DNA of 32,025 nt from Candidatus Nomurabacteria bacterium (GCA_943350875.1 CALRAL010000001.1:132992-165016), one strand, 5' to 3'. Positions 20,279 through 27,972 are shown, numbered from the stretch's first letter. The notes: a model not told the origin generated them from the letters alone. Program-made: numbers and translations.

Positions 20279-21712
20279 ATGAAAATAACTTTTAAAAATG
20301 ATGCAAAAGGCATAAAAGAGGCACTTTTTGTGTCTGTGGGTTCAGAAAATAAGGATGAAATAATTAAGGAAAATGGTGTTAAAACCCTTTATTTAAAATG
20401 CGAGGAGGTGGAAAAGATGAATTTGAGGAAACTTTTTTTACTTGTACGAAAGATGGTATTTTTAGCTAAAAGTGTAAAAGCTGAAAAATTAGTTTTTAAT
20501 TTTAATGATTTCTCCACCCGAGGCGGACCATCCTCGGGCTGGAAGTTTGGAAAGCTCACTGATTCAGAATTAGCAGAAATAATCGGTTCCCAACTTGATT
20601 TTGCTAATTATGAATTTGTGGAATATAAAACTCCACTGAAGGAAGGTTTTTCTTTTATTAAAGAAGTTTGTATTTTAGGTACGGATAGTAAAATACAGAA
20701 AGCTATTTTAAAAGGGCACGCTATAGCTGAAGAAATAAATAAAACTCGTTCACTTTCTAACACTCCCGGAGGAGATATGACTCCAAGTATTTTGGCCAGA
20801 AAAGCGGTAGAAGCAATGAAAAATTTACCAGTAAAAGTGAAAGTTTTAGGTGAGAAAGAAATGCAGAAAGAAAATATGCAGGCGATACTGGCTGTAGGAA
20901 AAGGATCCGACGAAGAATCAAAATTTATAATTATGGAGTATATGGAAGGTAAAAAAGGTGAGAAACCAATAGTACTTGTTGGTAAAGGTGTGACATTTGA
21001 TACTGGAGGAATAAATTTAAAACCTTCGAGCGGTTTACTTGGCATGAATATGGATATGTCTGGTGGAGCATCTGTCATACACACCGTAGCTCTAGTAGCA
21101 AAAATGAAATTGAAAATAAATGTGATTGGGCTTATACCATCTGTGGAGAATATGGCTTCTGGTAAAAGTTATAGACCTGGGGATGTGATTCGTTCTATGT
21201 CAGGGCAGACGATTGAAGTTTTAAATACAGATGCAGAAGGACGGGTGATCTTAGCGGATGCACTTACTTATGCTCAAAAATACAATCCAGAGTTGGTGGT
21301 GGATATTGCCACTTTGACAGGGGCTGCCTGTGTGGCGTTGGGCGAGAGGGCTTCTGCCATTTTTACTAATGATGACGATTTGTCAAAAACTTTAGAACAA
21401 ATAGGCGAGAGGACAGGGGATTACTTATGGCGTTTGCCAATGTGGGAAGAATATGAAAATGAAATCAAAGGTAGTCTTGGGGATTGGACAAATATACACA
21501 ACAAAGATTCGCGTTATGGTGGGGCTATTTATGGAGCAATATTTTTATATCAATTTATTAAAGGCAAAGCCGGAGGCGGTAAAGGTCCGAGATGGGCACA
21601 TTTAGACATCGCTCCTCGAATGACTGCGATGGCAGGGGAATATCTGGCTACAGGCGCGCTTGGTACTCCTGTCGGACTTTTATATAAAATGATTGAAGAG
21701 TATAAAAAATAA
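20279..21712 (+). CDS. Cytosolic leucyl aminopeptidase (M17 family)
   Basis: This 477-aa zinc/manganese exopeptidase removes N-terminal residues. The catalytic domain has VGKGVTFDTGGINLKPS (Lys and Asp ligands), NMDMSGGASV and the M17 signature NTDAEGRVILADAL near residue 317. It continues with ATLTGAACVALG and HLDIAPRMTA. The divergent N-terminal domain contains a small GC-rich inverted repeat, CCCGAGG/CCTCGGG (20517-20538), encoding TRGGPSSG. The stop codon abuts the scpA start with no gap, suggesting coupled translation. Confidence 0.93.
   Translation: MKITFKNDAKGIKEALFVSVGSENKDEIIKENGVKTLYLKCEEVEKMNLRKLFLLVRKMVFLAKSVKAEKLVFNFNDFSTRGGPSSGWKFGKLTDSELAEIIGSQLDFANYEFVEYKTPLKEGFSFIKEVCILGTDSKIQKAILKGHAIAEEINKTRSLSNTPGGDMTPSILARKAVEAMKNLPVKVKVLGEKEMQKENMQAILAVGKGSDEESKFIIMEYMEGKKGEKPIVLVGKGVTFDTGGINLKPSSGLLGMNMDMSGGASVIHTVALVAKMKLKINVIGLIPSVENMASGKSYRPGDVIRSMSGQTIEVLNTDAEGRVILADALTYAQKYNPELVVDIATLTGAACVALGERASAIFTNDDDLSKTLEQIGERTGDYLWRLPMWEEYENEIKGSLGDWTNIHNKDSRYGGAIYGAIFLYQFIKGKAGGGKGPRWAHLDIAPRMTAMAGEYLATGALGTPVGLLYKMIEEYKK
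20517..20538. repeat. Small in-frame inverted repeat in the aminopeptidase gene
   Basis: Perfect 7-bp arms CCCGAGG and CCTCGGG surround an 8-nt loop in the variable N-terminal domain. Confidence 0.4.
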
Positions 21713-22459
21713 ATGAATCCAGAAATTTTAGAGAATGCATATAAGGTAAAAACAGCCGGTTTTGAAGGGCCTTTTCATCTGCTTTTAAACCTCATAGAAA
21801 AACACAAACTTTTCATAAATGACATATCTTTGGCTGAGGTGACAGAGGATTATCTAAAATATGTGAACAATCCAAATGAAGTAGATAGGGCTCAAATCTC
21901 TAGTTTTATAGTTGTAGCTGCGACTTTGATCTTAATAAAGTCAAAATCATTATTGCCGAATCTTGATCTGACTTCGGAAGAAGAAAGCGATATCAGTAAT
22001 CTAGAAAAAAGATTAAAACTCTACGAGATGTTTTTGAATCTCGGAGTAAATATAAAAAGTAAATTTGGAGAGAATATTATTTTCGCGCCACAGGAAAGAA
22101 AGAACGACATTCTAGTTTTCTTGCCAGATGAACAGATTACGAAAGACAATATGATGACTTTTGCTCGTGAGGCATTAGGTAGGATGCCAAAGAAGACATT
22201 TTTACCAGAAGTGGAAGTGAAAAAAGTCATCAGTATTGAGGAGATGATTTTAAACTTAACGAATAGAATTCAGAATTCTTTAAAAATGAATTTCAAAGAT
22301 TTTGCAGGTAAACCTATCACCCGCGAACATAAAGTGACAGTGATTGTGAGCTTCCTCGCAATGCTCGAGCTCGTCAGACAGGGAATAATGGATGCTATAC
22401 AGAATAATAATTTTGAAGATATTATGATGGAGAAACAAGAAGTTATAAATAACATATAA
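21713..22459 (+). CDS. scpA: Segregation and condensation protein A
   Basis: This 248-aa kleisin bridges SMC heads in the bacterial condensin complex. The N-terminal block YKVKTAGFEGPFHLLLNLIEKHKLFINDISLAEVTEDYLKYV and the IVVAATLILIKSKSLLPN helix are typical. The C-terminal winged-helix region contains VTVIVSFLAMLELVRQG. It starts directly after the aminopeptidase stop and is followed by scpB, the usual partner. No smc gene is in the window. Confidence 0.93.
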   Translation: MNPEILENAYKVKTAGFEGPFHLLLNLIEKHKLFINDISLAEVTEDYLKYVNNPNEVDRAQISSFIVVAATLILIKSKSLLPNLDLTSEEESDISNLEKRLKLYEMFLNLGVNIKSKFGENIIFAPQERKNDILVFLPDEQITKDNMMTFAREALGRMPKKTFLPEVEVKKVISIEEMILNLTNRIQNSLKMNFKDFAGKPITREHKVTVIVSFLAMLELVRQGIMDAIQNNNFEDIMMEKQEVINNI

Positions 22460-22460
22460 T
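22455..22460 (+). promoter_or_regulatory. Leaderless-type promoter of scpB overlapping the end of scpA
   Basis: TATAAT overlaps the scpA stop and ends 6 nt before ATG 22467, so scpB may also be transcribed on its own. Confidence 0.5.
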
Positions 22461-22466
22461 AAATAT

Positions 22467-23108
22467 ATGATAGATATAGATACAAATGAAAAAATAGATC
22501 CCGTTAGAGATAGAGGCTCGCTGCGAGCCCTCGCGATCTCTAACGGGATAGAAGCGTTACTTTTTTGGAAAGGAGAACCAATGTCTCGAAAGAAACTGGC
22601 GGAAGTTTTGAATGTCGGACAAAATGAGATAAATGAAGCTATTGAAAAATTAAAAGAGAATCTAAAAGGACGGGGAATAGTGTTGCAAGAAAAAGAAAAT
22701 GAAATTACTTTAGGTACAATGCCAGAGCTTTCAGAATTGATTGAAAAATTACAAAAAGAAGAGCTAAATAAAGAACTTTCAAAAGCGAGCTTAGAGACAT
22801 TGTCTATTATTTTATATAAAAATGGAGCAAGTAGAGCAGAGATTGATTATATCAGAGGGGTAAACTCTAGTTTTACTTTACGGGCATTGTCTATCAGAGG
22901 GCTAGTAGAGAAGATCACTGATCCAGATGACAGCAGGCGTTATATATACAAGCCAAGCTTTGAATTGCTATCATTTATGGGCGTAAAATCAGTGGAAGAA
23001 TTGCCAGACTTTTCAGAAATAAAAAACTCTATTTCAAATGTGGCAGAGAATTTAAATGACCTGTCTAATGACAAGACAGGAGAATTAAAAGATGAAAATA
23101 TGGAATAA
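22467..23108 (+). CDS. scpB: Segregation and condensation protein B
   Basis: This 213-aa protein carries the two winged-helix domains of ScpB. The canonical N-terminus is visible at ISNGIEALLFWKGEPMSRKKLAEVL, and the second block is LETLSIILYKNGASRAEIDYIRGVNSSFTLRALSIRGLVE. The ~22 residues before the canonical start (PVRDRGSLRALA within them) are encoded by a nearly perfect nested palindrome at 22498-22549. No alternative start codon exists after the palindrome, so the element must be translated. It acts with ScpA and SMC in chromosome condensation. Confidence 0.92.
   Translation: MIDIDTNEKIDPVRDRGSLRALAISNGIEALLFWKGEPMSRKKLAEVLNVGQNEINEAIEKLKENLKGRGIVLQEKENEITLGTMPELSELIEKLQKEELNKELSKASLETLSIILYKNGASRAEIDYIRGVNSSFTLRALSIRGLVEKITDPDDSRRYIYKPSFELLSFMGVKSVEELPDFSEIKNSISNVAENLNDLSNDKTGELKDENME
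22498..22549. repeat. Nested palindrome forming the N-terminal codons of scpB
   Basis: 14-bp perfect arms ATCCCGTTAGAGAT and ATCTCTAACGGGAT (22498-22511, 22536-22549) enclose an inner hairpin GGCTCG/CGAGCC (22515-22529). The outer arms begin with the same CCCGTTA motif as the intergenic elements at 19363 and 31748. Confidence 0.8.
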
Positions 23109-23143
23109 CAATTTGTTACAGTATATTGTAGTAAAATAAAATT
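23105..23143 (+). promoter_or_regulatory. Promoter/operator matching that of the gene at 6478
   Basis: About 40 nt closely resemble 6438-6477. The dyad TACAGTATATTGTA (23117-23130) is followed by TAAAAT (23132-23137), which ends 6 nt before ATG 23144. Confidence 0.5.
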
Positions 23144-23926
23144 ATGAAAGAAGGAGAATTTGGAAAAATAAGAAAGGCAATTAAAATAAATAAAGAAGTT
23201 TCTATGGGCAATTTTGCTATTGAAGAAAAGTGGCCCACACGTGACTCATCAATAGAAGATTTCTCTAAAACTTTTTTTAGTTGTATTTCGGATGAATATA
23301 ATACAAGACATAATTTTGATAGATCTAAAAAAGAAAATATTTTTAAAAATTATATAGAGGATACATTAAAGAACAATGAAAATAAAAAATTGTATGCCAT
23401 TGAATTTGGTGGTTCTGGATCAGAATTGTTTCGTGGATTTTCGAAAGATTTTTTTTATAAAACTATTGGTATTTGTCTTAAAGATTTACGCAAAATAAGT
23501 GAAAAATTTAGTGATAAATTAAATAATCATTTTGTTATTGAAGGAGATATTTTAGACATATTTGATAAAAAAATATATAATGATATTAATAAAAAATTTA
23601 ATATGAAAAAAGTGGATCTTATTATCTCTAGAATGATGGGGGCTGTATATGATTTTAAAAAGAATGAAGCGATATTAAATAATATAGCTAGAAAATGGTA
23701 TAGCATATTGAATGAAAATGGTCTTATGTTTGTACAATTTGCTTTACCTAAAGTTGAAATAAACACAGAAGAATTGGTGCATAAATGGGTTGGTTACATT
23801 AATCAAAATTTTAAAGATAAAATTGAAATACAAGTAGAAAAAAATGTTTTTTGTTTACATAAAAAATTTGGTGCACCAGAAGAATTACCGGAATATAAGC
23901 CTGAAGAAATCAATACAGTAAAATAA
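23144..23926 (+). CDS. SAM-dependent methyltransferase-like protein
   Basis: This 260-aa protein resembles a class I methyltransferase. Motif I-like AIEFGGSGS (85-93) is followed by IGICLKDLR, then HFVIEGDILDIFD (acidic motif III region) and VDLIISRMMGAVYD (motif IV position). ILNENGLMFVQFALPK is the typical post-IV strand. The substrate is unknown. Codon use is more AT-rich than in its neighbours scpB and mraY, and the gene lies between two conserved operons with its own regulated-looking promoter, so it may be a later insertion. Assignment rests on the Rossmann-like order only. Confidence 0.6.
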   Translation: MKEGEFGKIRKAIKINKEVSMGNFAIEEKWPTRDSSIEDFSKTFFSCISDEYNTRHNFDRSKKENIFKNYIEDTLKNNENKKLYAIEFGGSGSELFRGFSKDFFYKTIGICLKDLRKISEKFSDKLNNHFVIEGDILDIFDKKIYNDINKKFNMKKVDLIISRMMGAVYDFKKNEAILNNIARKWYSILNENGLMFVQFALPKVEINTEELVHKWVGYINQNFKDKIEIQVEKNVFCLHKKFGAPEELPEYKPEEINTVK

Positions 23927-23935
23927 TGCTATAAT
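23927..23935 (+). promoter_or_regulatory. Leaderless-type promoter of mraY-ftsW
   Basis: The perfect extended -10 TGcTATAAT ends exactly 6 nt before ATG 23942. Confidence 0.7.
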
Positions 23936-23941
23936 ATTACA

Positions 23942-25003
23942 ATGCTCACTGACTTAATTAAAATTTTTCTACCGACGACGCTAGCTTTCTTTTTAGGTAT
24001 TTTTATCACACCTTTGGCTACACATTTCTTCTACAAACACAAAATGTGGAAGAAGAAAACAAGGACAGACGACGTGCCACTGGAAGATTTCAAAAAAGTT
24101 TTTAAAGAAAGGGAAAGCAATGAAGTCTCTGTGCCTTGTGTGGGAGGGATCATTATATGGGTTTCAGTATTCGTTACTGTTTTTTTATTTACTTTATTTT
24201 TATATATTTTTCCAGATACTATTTTTACTAAATTAAATTTCCTTAGCCGTTCGCAGACATTCATACCGATTGCGATGTTGTTACTGGGTTCACTTTTCGG
24301 ACTTGTAGATGACATTTTAGAAATTATAGGTAAATCAAGAATAACTCGTAATTCTCATTGGTACACTTTTGGGAAAATTGTACTAGTACTCATTTTGGGT
24401 TTTATCGCCGGTTGGTGGTTCTTTTATAAATTAGGAATGACAGGAATACATATACCATTTAATGGAATTTTAGAACTTGGTATTTTATTTATTCCTTTTG
24501 TGATGTTGGTGATGCTTTCGGCTTTTTCTGGTGGAATCATAGACGGGTTGGACGGACTTTCTGGTGGAGTTTTGGCTTCTATTTTTGCTGCATATTCAAC
24601 GGTGGCTTTTTTAAATAATCAGATAGATTTAGCTACATTTTGTGGAGTGACTACAGGAGCAATATTGGCGTTTCTGTGGTTCAATATTCCTCCGGCGAGG
24701 TTCTATATGGGGGAGACGGGGATAATGGGACTCACTATTACTCTGGCAACCTTGGCATTTTTAACCGATTCAGTTCTAGTTTTACCTGTTATTGCTATGC
24801 CACTGGTCATCACCTCTGGTTCAGTTATTTTACAAAAAATTTCTAAAGTATTCAGAGGTGGAAAAAGAATTTTTAGAATAACACCACTCCATCATCATTT
24901 TGAAGCTATCGGTTGGCCATCTTACAAAGTGACAATGCGTTTCTGGGTTTTGAGCATTATTTTTGCAATTATAGGAATAATATTAGTAGTTATTAGTAGA
25001 TGA
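23942..25003 (+). CDS. mraY: Phospho-MurNAc-pentapeptide transferase MraY
   Basis: This 353-aa polytopic membrane enzyme transfers phospho-MurNAc-pentapeptide to undecaprenyl phosphate, making lipid I. Motifs are GLVDDILEIIGK (DD pair), GGIIDGLDGLSGG, FNIPPARFYMGETG (E where most have D) and the C-terminal RITPLHHHFEAIGW. About ten hydrophobic segments are visible. It overlaps ftsW by 4 nt (ATGA), so the two are translationally coupled. With ftsW and murG it forms a shortened dcw-type cell-wall cluster. Confidence 0.94.
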   Translation: MLTDLIKIFLPTTLAFFLGIFITPLATHFFYKHKMWKKKTRTDDVPLEDFKKVFKERESNEVSVPCVGGIIIWVSVFVTVFLFTLFLYIFPDTIFTKLNFLSRSQTFIPIAMLLLGSLFGLVDDILEIIGKSRITRNSHWYTFGKIVLVLILGFIAGWWFFYKLGMTGIHIPFNGILELGILFIPFVMLVMLSAFSGGIIDGLDGLSGGVLASIFAAYSTVAFLNNQIDLATFCGVTTGAILAFLWFNIPPARFYMGETGIMGLTITLATLAFLTDSVLVLPVIAMPLVITSGSVILQKISKVFRGGKRIFRITPLHHHFEAIGWPSYKVTMRFWVLSIIFAIIGIILVVISR

Positions 25004-26097
25004 AAGAAAAAAAGGTAGATAGATTTTTCTTGGTACTTGTGTCCCTTATTATTTTTTTAGGGACGGCAATGTTTATTTCTGCTTCTTTAGGGATATTATC
25101 TCGAAGCCAAAGTACTTTTTATTCAGTACTTTTTAGTCAGCTTGTTCTGGGTCTTGGTTTGGGTTTAGTTTGCATGTTTTTCTGCTTAAAAATAGATTAT
25201 TTATTTTGGCGAAAATATTCTTTTTATATTTTTTTAAGTTCTATACTTTTGACTTTAGCAGTATTTATTCCAGGATTAGGATTGACGCATCTGGGAGCAG
25301 AACGATGGATAAAATTAGGACCGATATCTTTTCAACCAGTTGAATTTTTGAAATTTGGTTTTGTTATTTATTTTGCTGCTTGGCTTTCTTGGGCAAAAAA
25401 TAAAGCGCAAGATTTTAAATTTGGCATTTTACCACTTGGCGTATTACTCACTATCATCGCCATTATTTTATTTAAACAACCAGACACTAAAAGTTTTATT
25501 TTAATAGCAGTGACAGGCATATCTATGCTTTTTATCTCTGGCGTGTCAGTGAAATACATTTTAAGTGTTTTATTGGGTTCAATCCTTGTTTTGGGTTCAC
25601 TTGTTTTCTTTACCCCATATCTTCAAGATCGAGTGAAAACTTTTATTGATCCATCTTCAGATCCCAGAGGTTCATCGTATCAGATACAACAGTCTCAAAT
25701 AGCGCTCGGTTCTGGAGGAGTATTTGGCAGAGGCTATGGACAGGGGATTCAGAAATTTAGTTATTTACCAGAACCACAAGGGGATTCACTTTTTGCTGTG
25801 CTAGGAGAAGAATTAGGTTTTGCTGGGGCTATTTTTACTATATTACTTTATTTACTTTTTATCTTGCGAGGGTTTAAAATAGCGAACAATTCATCTGATT
25901 TATTTAGTAGACTTTTGGTCTCTGGAATTGTTATACTTATCGGAGCGCAGGCTTTTATGCATATTTCTTCTGTAATAGGAGTGTTTCCGCTTACAGGAGT
26001 GCCACTGCCTTTTATGAGTCACGGAGGCACTTCTCTCATGATAGACCTTGTCGCTATAGGTATAATTTTACAAATATCAAAATTTAGCAGAAATTAA
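25000..26097 (+). CDS. ftsW: FtsW/RodA/SpoVE-family lipid II polymerase
   Basis: This 365-aa SEDS-family glycosyltransferase has about ten membrane helices. Typical blocks are LTHLGAERWIKLGPISFQPVEFLKFGFVIYFA, YQIQQSQIALGSGGVFGRGYGQG, YLPEPQGDSLFAVLGEELGFAGA and the C-terminal FPLTGVPLPFMSHGGTSL. It polymerises lipid II for septal wall; its place between mraY and murG favours FtsW over RodA. The last codons (AGA AAT TAA) lie at the left edge of the structured element repeated before rpmA, where AGAAATTAACGAG also occurs, so the C-terminus may have been overwritten by that element. Confidence 0.92.
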   Translation: MKEKKVDRFFLVLVSLIIFLGTAMFISASLGILSRSQSTFYSVLFSQLVLGLGLGLVCMFFCLKIDYLFWRKYSFYIFLSSILLTLAVFIPGLGLTHLGAERWIKLGPISFQPVEFLKFGFVIYFAAWLSWAKNKAQDFKFGILPLGVLLTIIAIILFKQPDTKSFILIAVTGISMLFISGVSVKYILSVLLGSILVLGSLVFFTPYLQDRVKTFIDPSSDPRGSSYQIQQSQIALGSGGVFGRGYGQGIQKFSYLPEPQGDSLFAVLGEELGFAGAIFTILLYLLFILRGFKIANNSSDLFSRLLVSGIVILIGAQAFMHISSVIGVFPLTGVPLPFMSHGGTSLMIDLVAIGIILQISKFSRN

Positions 26098-26217
26098 CGA
26101 GTGAAACGAATATAATTTCGCTACCCTGTTAAATAACTTTTGCCAAGCAAAAGTTGTCCGAAGGACATTTAACAGGGTAAAGATTTTAATAATCGCTTCG
26201 CTCATTTAAAATCATTT
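26092..26217 (+). repeat. Three-way-junction element, copy 1 (upstream of murG)
   Basis: P1 is ACCCTGTTAAAT with ATTTAACAGGGT (26123-26134/26167-26178, 12 bp perfect). P2 is AACTTTTGC/GCAAAAGTT (26135-26155) and P3 is GTCC/GGAC (26156-26166), with no unpaired junction base. P4 is GATTTTAA/TTAAAATC (26182-26189/26206-26213), ending 4 nt before the murG ATG. The P4 loop TCGCTTCGCTC (26193-26203) is largely complementary to GAGTGAAACGA (26099-26109), a possible pseudoknot. Copy 2 lies at 31709-31846. Confidence 0.8.
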
Positions 26218-27348
26218 ATGAAAATAGTTTTTACAGGAGGAGGAACTGGCGGTCATTTTTATCCAATTATCGCCGTGGCTCAAAAAGTCAACCAAATAAT
26301 AAGCGACGAAAAGATAATAGGCGCCAAGCTGTATTATTTTTCTGATAATCCTTATGACAAGGAAGCTCTTTTTGAAAACGGCATTATATTTGAAGAAGTG
26401 AAAGCGGGAAAAATGCGCACTTATTTTTCTTTCAAGAATTTTTCAGATATTTTTAAAACTTTTTTTGGAGTGATAAATGGAATATATAAGATGTTTTCAA
26501 TCTATCCAGATGTAGTTTTCTGTAAAGGCGGATATGCGAGTTTCCCTTCAATCGTTGCTGCGAGGATTCTTCGTATCCCAGTTTTTGTACACGAATCAGA
26601 TACTGCACCAGGACGGGTAAACAAATGGGCAGGGAAGTTTGCCAAGAGGGTGGCGGTATCCTTTAAAGATGCAGTCTCATTTTTCCCGCCAAAAACTACT
26701 GCTTGGACTGGTCAGCCAATAAGAACAGAGATAGAGCATGGTGCCGAGAGAAGCGAAGCTCTAAAATATTTTAAATTTGAATCTAGTTTGCCTGTGATAT
26801 TTATTATCGGAGGGTCTCAAGGGGCAGAACTCATAAACAATACGGTACTTGATGCTCTGCCTCGGCTTCTAGAGAATTATCAAATAGTGCATCAGGCAGG
26901 AGTAAATAATTTCAAACTTGTTTCTGGTAGGGCAGAAGTAGTGCTAGCGGATAATCCAAATAAAAGCAGATATTTAGTGATGCCATTTTTAAATCCACTG
27001 GCTTTGAAGATGGTGGCTGGAGCTTCTTCACTCGTCGTCTCTCGAGCTGGTTCACAAATATTTGAAATAGCTTCCTGGGGTATTCCTTCGATACTTGTTC
27101 CTATTACAAAGACGAATCTTGATCATCAGAAAAAGAATGCTTTTGCCTATGCTCGCACAGGAGCATGCAGTGTGATAGAAGAGATGAATATGACTGCCAA
27201 TATTTTTAGTTCGGAAATTGAGAGGATAATAGGGGACAAAGAAACACTACAACGCATGGCACATTCGGCTCTCGCTTTCAGTAAACCAGGTGCTTCTCTC
27301 CAAATAGCCCGCGAACTTGTAGATATGGCTTTGAGCCATGAGAAATAG
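26218..27348 (+). CDS. murG: UDP-GlcNAc:lipid I GlcNAc transferase MurG
   Basis: This 376-aa GT-B glycosyltransferase adds GlcNAc to lipid I to give lipid II. N-terminal TGGGTGGHFYPIIAVAQ, CKGGYASFPSIVAARILRIPVFVHESDTAPGRVN, the second-domain GGSQGAELINNTV and SRAGSQIFEIASWGIPSILVPI are all present. Length is slightly above the usual ~355-360. It is separated from ftsW by the 125-nt structured element, the 3' strand of whose last hairpin contains TAAAAT 5 nt before the ATG, so promoter and hairpin overlap. No Shine-Dalgarno sequence is present. Confidence 0.94.
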   Translation: MKIVFTGGGTGGHFYPIIAVAQKVNQIISDEKIIGAKLYYFSDNPYDKEALFENGIIFEEVKAGKMRTYFSFKNFSDIFKTFFGVINGIYKMFSIYPDVVFCKGGYASFPSIVAARILRIPVFVHESDTAPGRVNKWAGKFAKRVAVSFKDAVSFFPPKTTAWTGQPIRTEIEHGAERSEALKYFKFESSLPVIFIIGGSQGAELINNTVLDALPRLLENYQIVHQAGVNNFKLVSGRAEVVLADNPNKSRYLVMPFLNPLALKMVAGASSLVVSRAGSQIFEIASWGIPSILVPITKTNLDHQKKNAFAYARTGACSVIEEMNMTANIFSSEIERIIGDKETLQRMAHSALAFSKPGASLQIARELVDMALSHEK

Positions 27349-27386
27349 AATAAAAGCTTATATTTAAAGGCTTAATCGTAAAGTCC

Positions 27387-27415
27387 TTGACTTTTAAACT
27401 TGGTTGTGCTATACT
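27387..27415 (+). promoter_or_regulatory. Classical -35/-10 promoter
   Basis: TTGACT, a 17-nt spacer and TATACT preceded by TG-C (27387-27392, 27410-27415) form the only textbook two-box promoter I noticed. Unlike the others, it gives an ~70-nt leader before ATG 27495. Confidence 0.75.
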
Positions 27416-27434
27416 TCTATTGAATAAGTTATTT

Positions 27435-27488
27435 TATAATAATTCCCGAGGTCGCTGAAAATCGGTTCAAGAGTAAGCATTATTAAAA
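27435..27488 (+). promoter_or_regulatory. Folded leader of the gene at 27495
   Basis: TAATAAT near 27437 pairs with ATTATTA near 27478, and CCGA pairs with TCGG inside. No known riboswitch consensus is recognised. Confidence 0.35.
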
Positions 27489-27494
27489 AAATTT

Positions 27495-27746
27495 ATGGAC
27501 GAAAAAGTCCTAACCGAGCAAGAAGAGCAAGTAATTCTTAGAAAAATAGTGAAAGCTCTTTTTAAAAGAAAAGAAATCTGTTTTGCTGATGCAAAAAGAG
27601 ATGTAGGAAACATGTCCTCTGAAATAAAGGAAGACAATCAGAAAGTAGCTATGGTTATGGGAAAGCTATTAGCTGAGATTGTTTCTGAATCTTTTAAACC
27701 CGAAAATTACGAAAAAGGTATCGCCAAGTATAATGGCGGTCACTAA
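27495..27746 (+). CDS. Small hypothetical helical protein
   Basis: This 83-aa acidic/basic protein of unknown function starts MDEKVLTEQEEQVILRKIVKALFKRKE. It has one cysteine, no membrane segment and no recognisable motif, and is predicted by eye to be mostly alpha-helical. It is driven by the strongest-looking promoter in the window, with a folded leader, and is followed by a structured RNA. High expression would fit a small regulatory or nucleoid-type protein, but this is only inference. Confidence 0.6.
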   Translation: MDEKVLTEQEEQVILRKIVKALFKRKEICFADAKRDVGNMSSEIKEDNQKVAMVMGKLLAEIVSESFKPENYEKGIAKYNGGH

Positions 27747-27767
27747 TTTAGTAAATTGTAAAAATAA

Positions 27768-27773
27768 TAAAAT
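27768..27773 (+). promoter_or_regulatory. Possible -10 of the structured RNA
   Basis: TAAAAT is placed so that transcription would begin near 27780, where the folded region starts. Confidence 0.35.
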
Positions 27774-27779
27774 TTAGTT

Positions 27780-27955
27780 CTGGTGGAGTTTACTCCCTAA
27801 ACGGGTAATTATTCCTCGGCGAAAGCTTTAGGATAGAACAAGAACCGTTTCCTCACTAAATAATTATTTTAAACGCTGGTAATTCTTCTCCAGTGATTGG
27901 CTAAGCCAAGAAGAAATTAACTCAACCCTTTATATTTGTATAAAGGGTTGTTTCT
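27780..27955 (+). ncRNA. Unidentified structured RNA with intrinsic terminator
   Basis: About 175 nt of non-coding, highly foldable sequence. Hairpin GGAG/CTCC lies at 27785-27796. A stem AACGG/CCGTT (27800-27804 with 27845-27849) encloses a GAAA-tetraloop hairpin (27814-27832). Hairpin CGCTGG/CCAGTG (27874-27895) has a 10-nt loop, TAATTCTTCT, that is complementary to AGAAGAAATTA at 27909-27919, an H-type pseudoknot or alternative stem. TTGGC/GCCAA (27897-27909) lies in between. It ends in a strong terminator. Size and terminator would suit 6S RNA, but I cannot see its conserved core. It lacks RNase P, SRP and tmRNA signatures. Confidence 0.6.
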
Positions 27956-27960
27956 TTTTT
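27924..27960 (+). terminator. Strong intrinsic terminator of the structured RNA
   Basis: An 11-bp perfect stem, AACCCTTTATA/TATAAAGGGTT, with a TTTG loop is followed by a run ending in six T. Confidence 0.88.
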
Positions 27961-27972
27961 ATATGTCATATT

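Noticed and set aside
20608-21084. 158-codon open frame antisense to the aminopeptidase gene
   Set aside because: It is a shadow of a clearly conserved enzyme, with no promoter or motif of its own.
26744-26762. Possible in-frame repeat in murG (GAERSEA codons, similar to the GAGCGAAGCG motif)
   Set aside because: The inverted pairing is too short and imperfect to separate from ordinary coding sequence.
27420-27960. tRNA, tmRNA, RNase P or SRP RNA in the non-coding stretch
   Set aside because: No T-loop or CCA end, no RNase P core, and no SRP tetraloop/symmetric loop sequence were found; left as an unidentified RNA.
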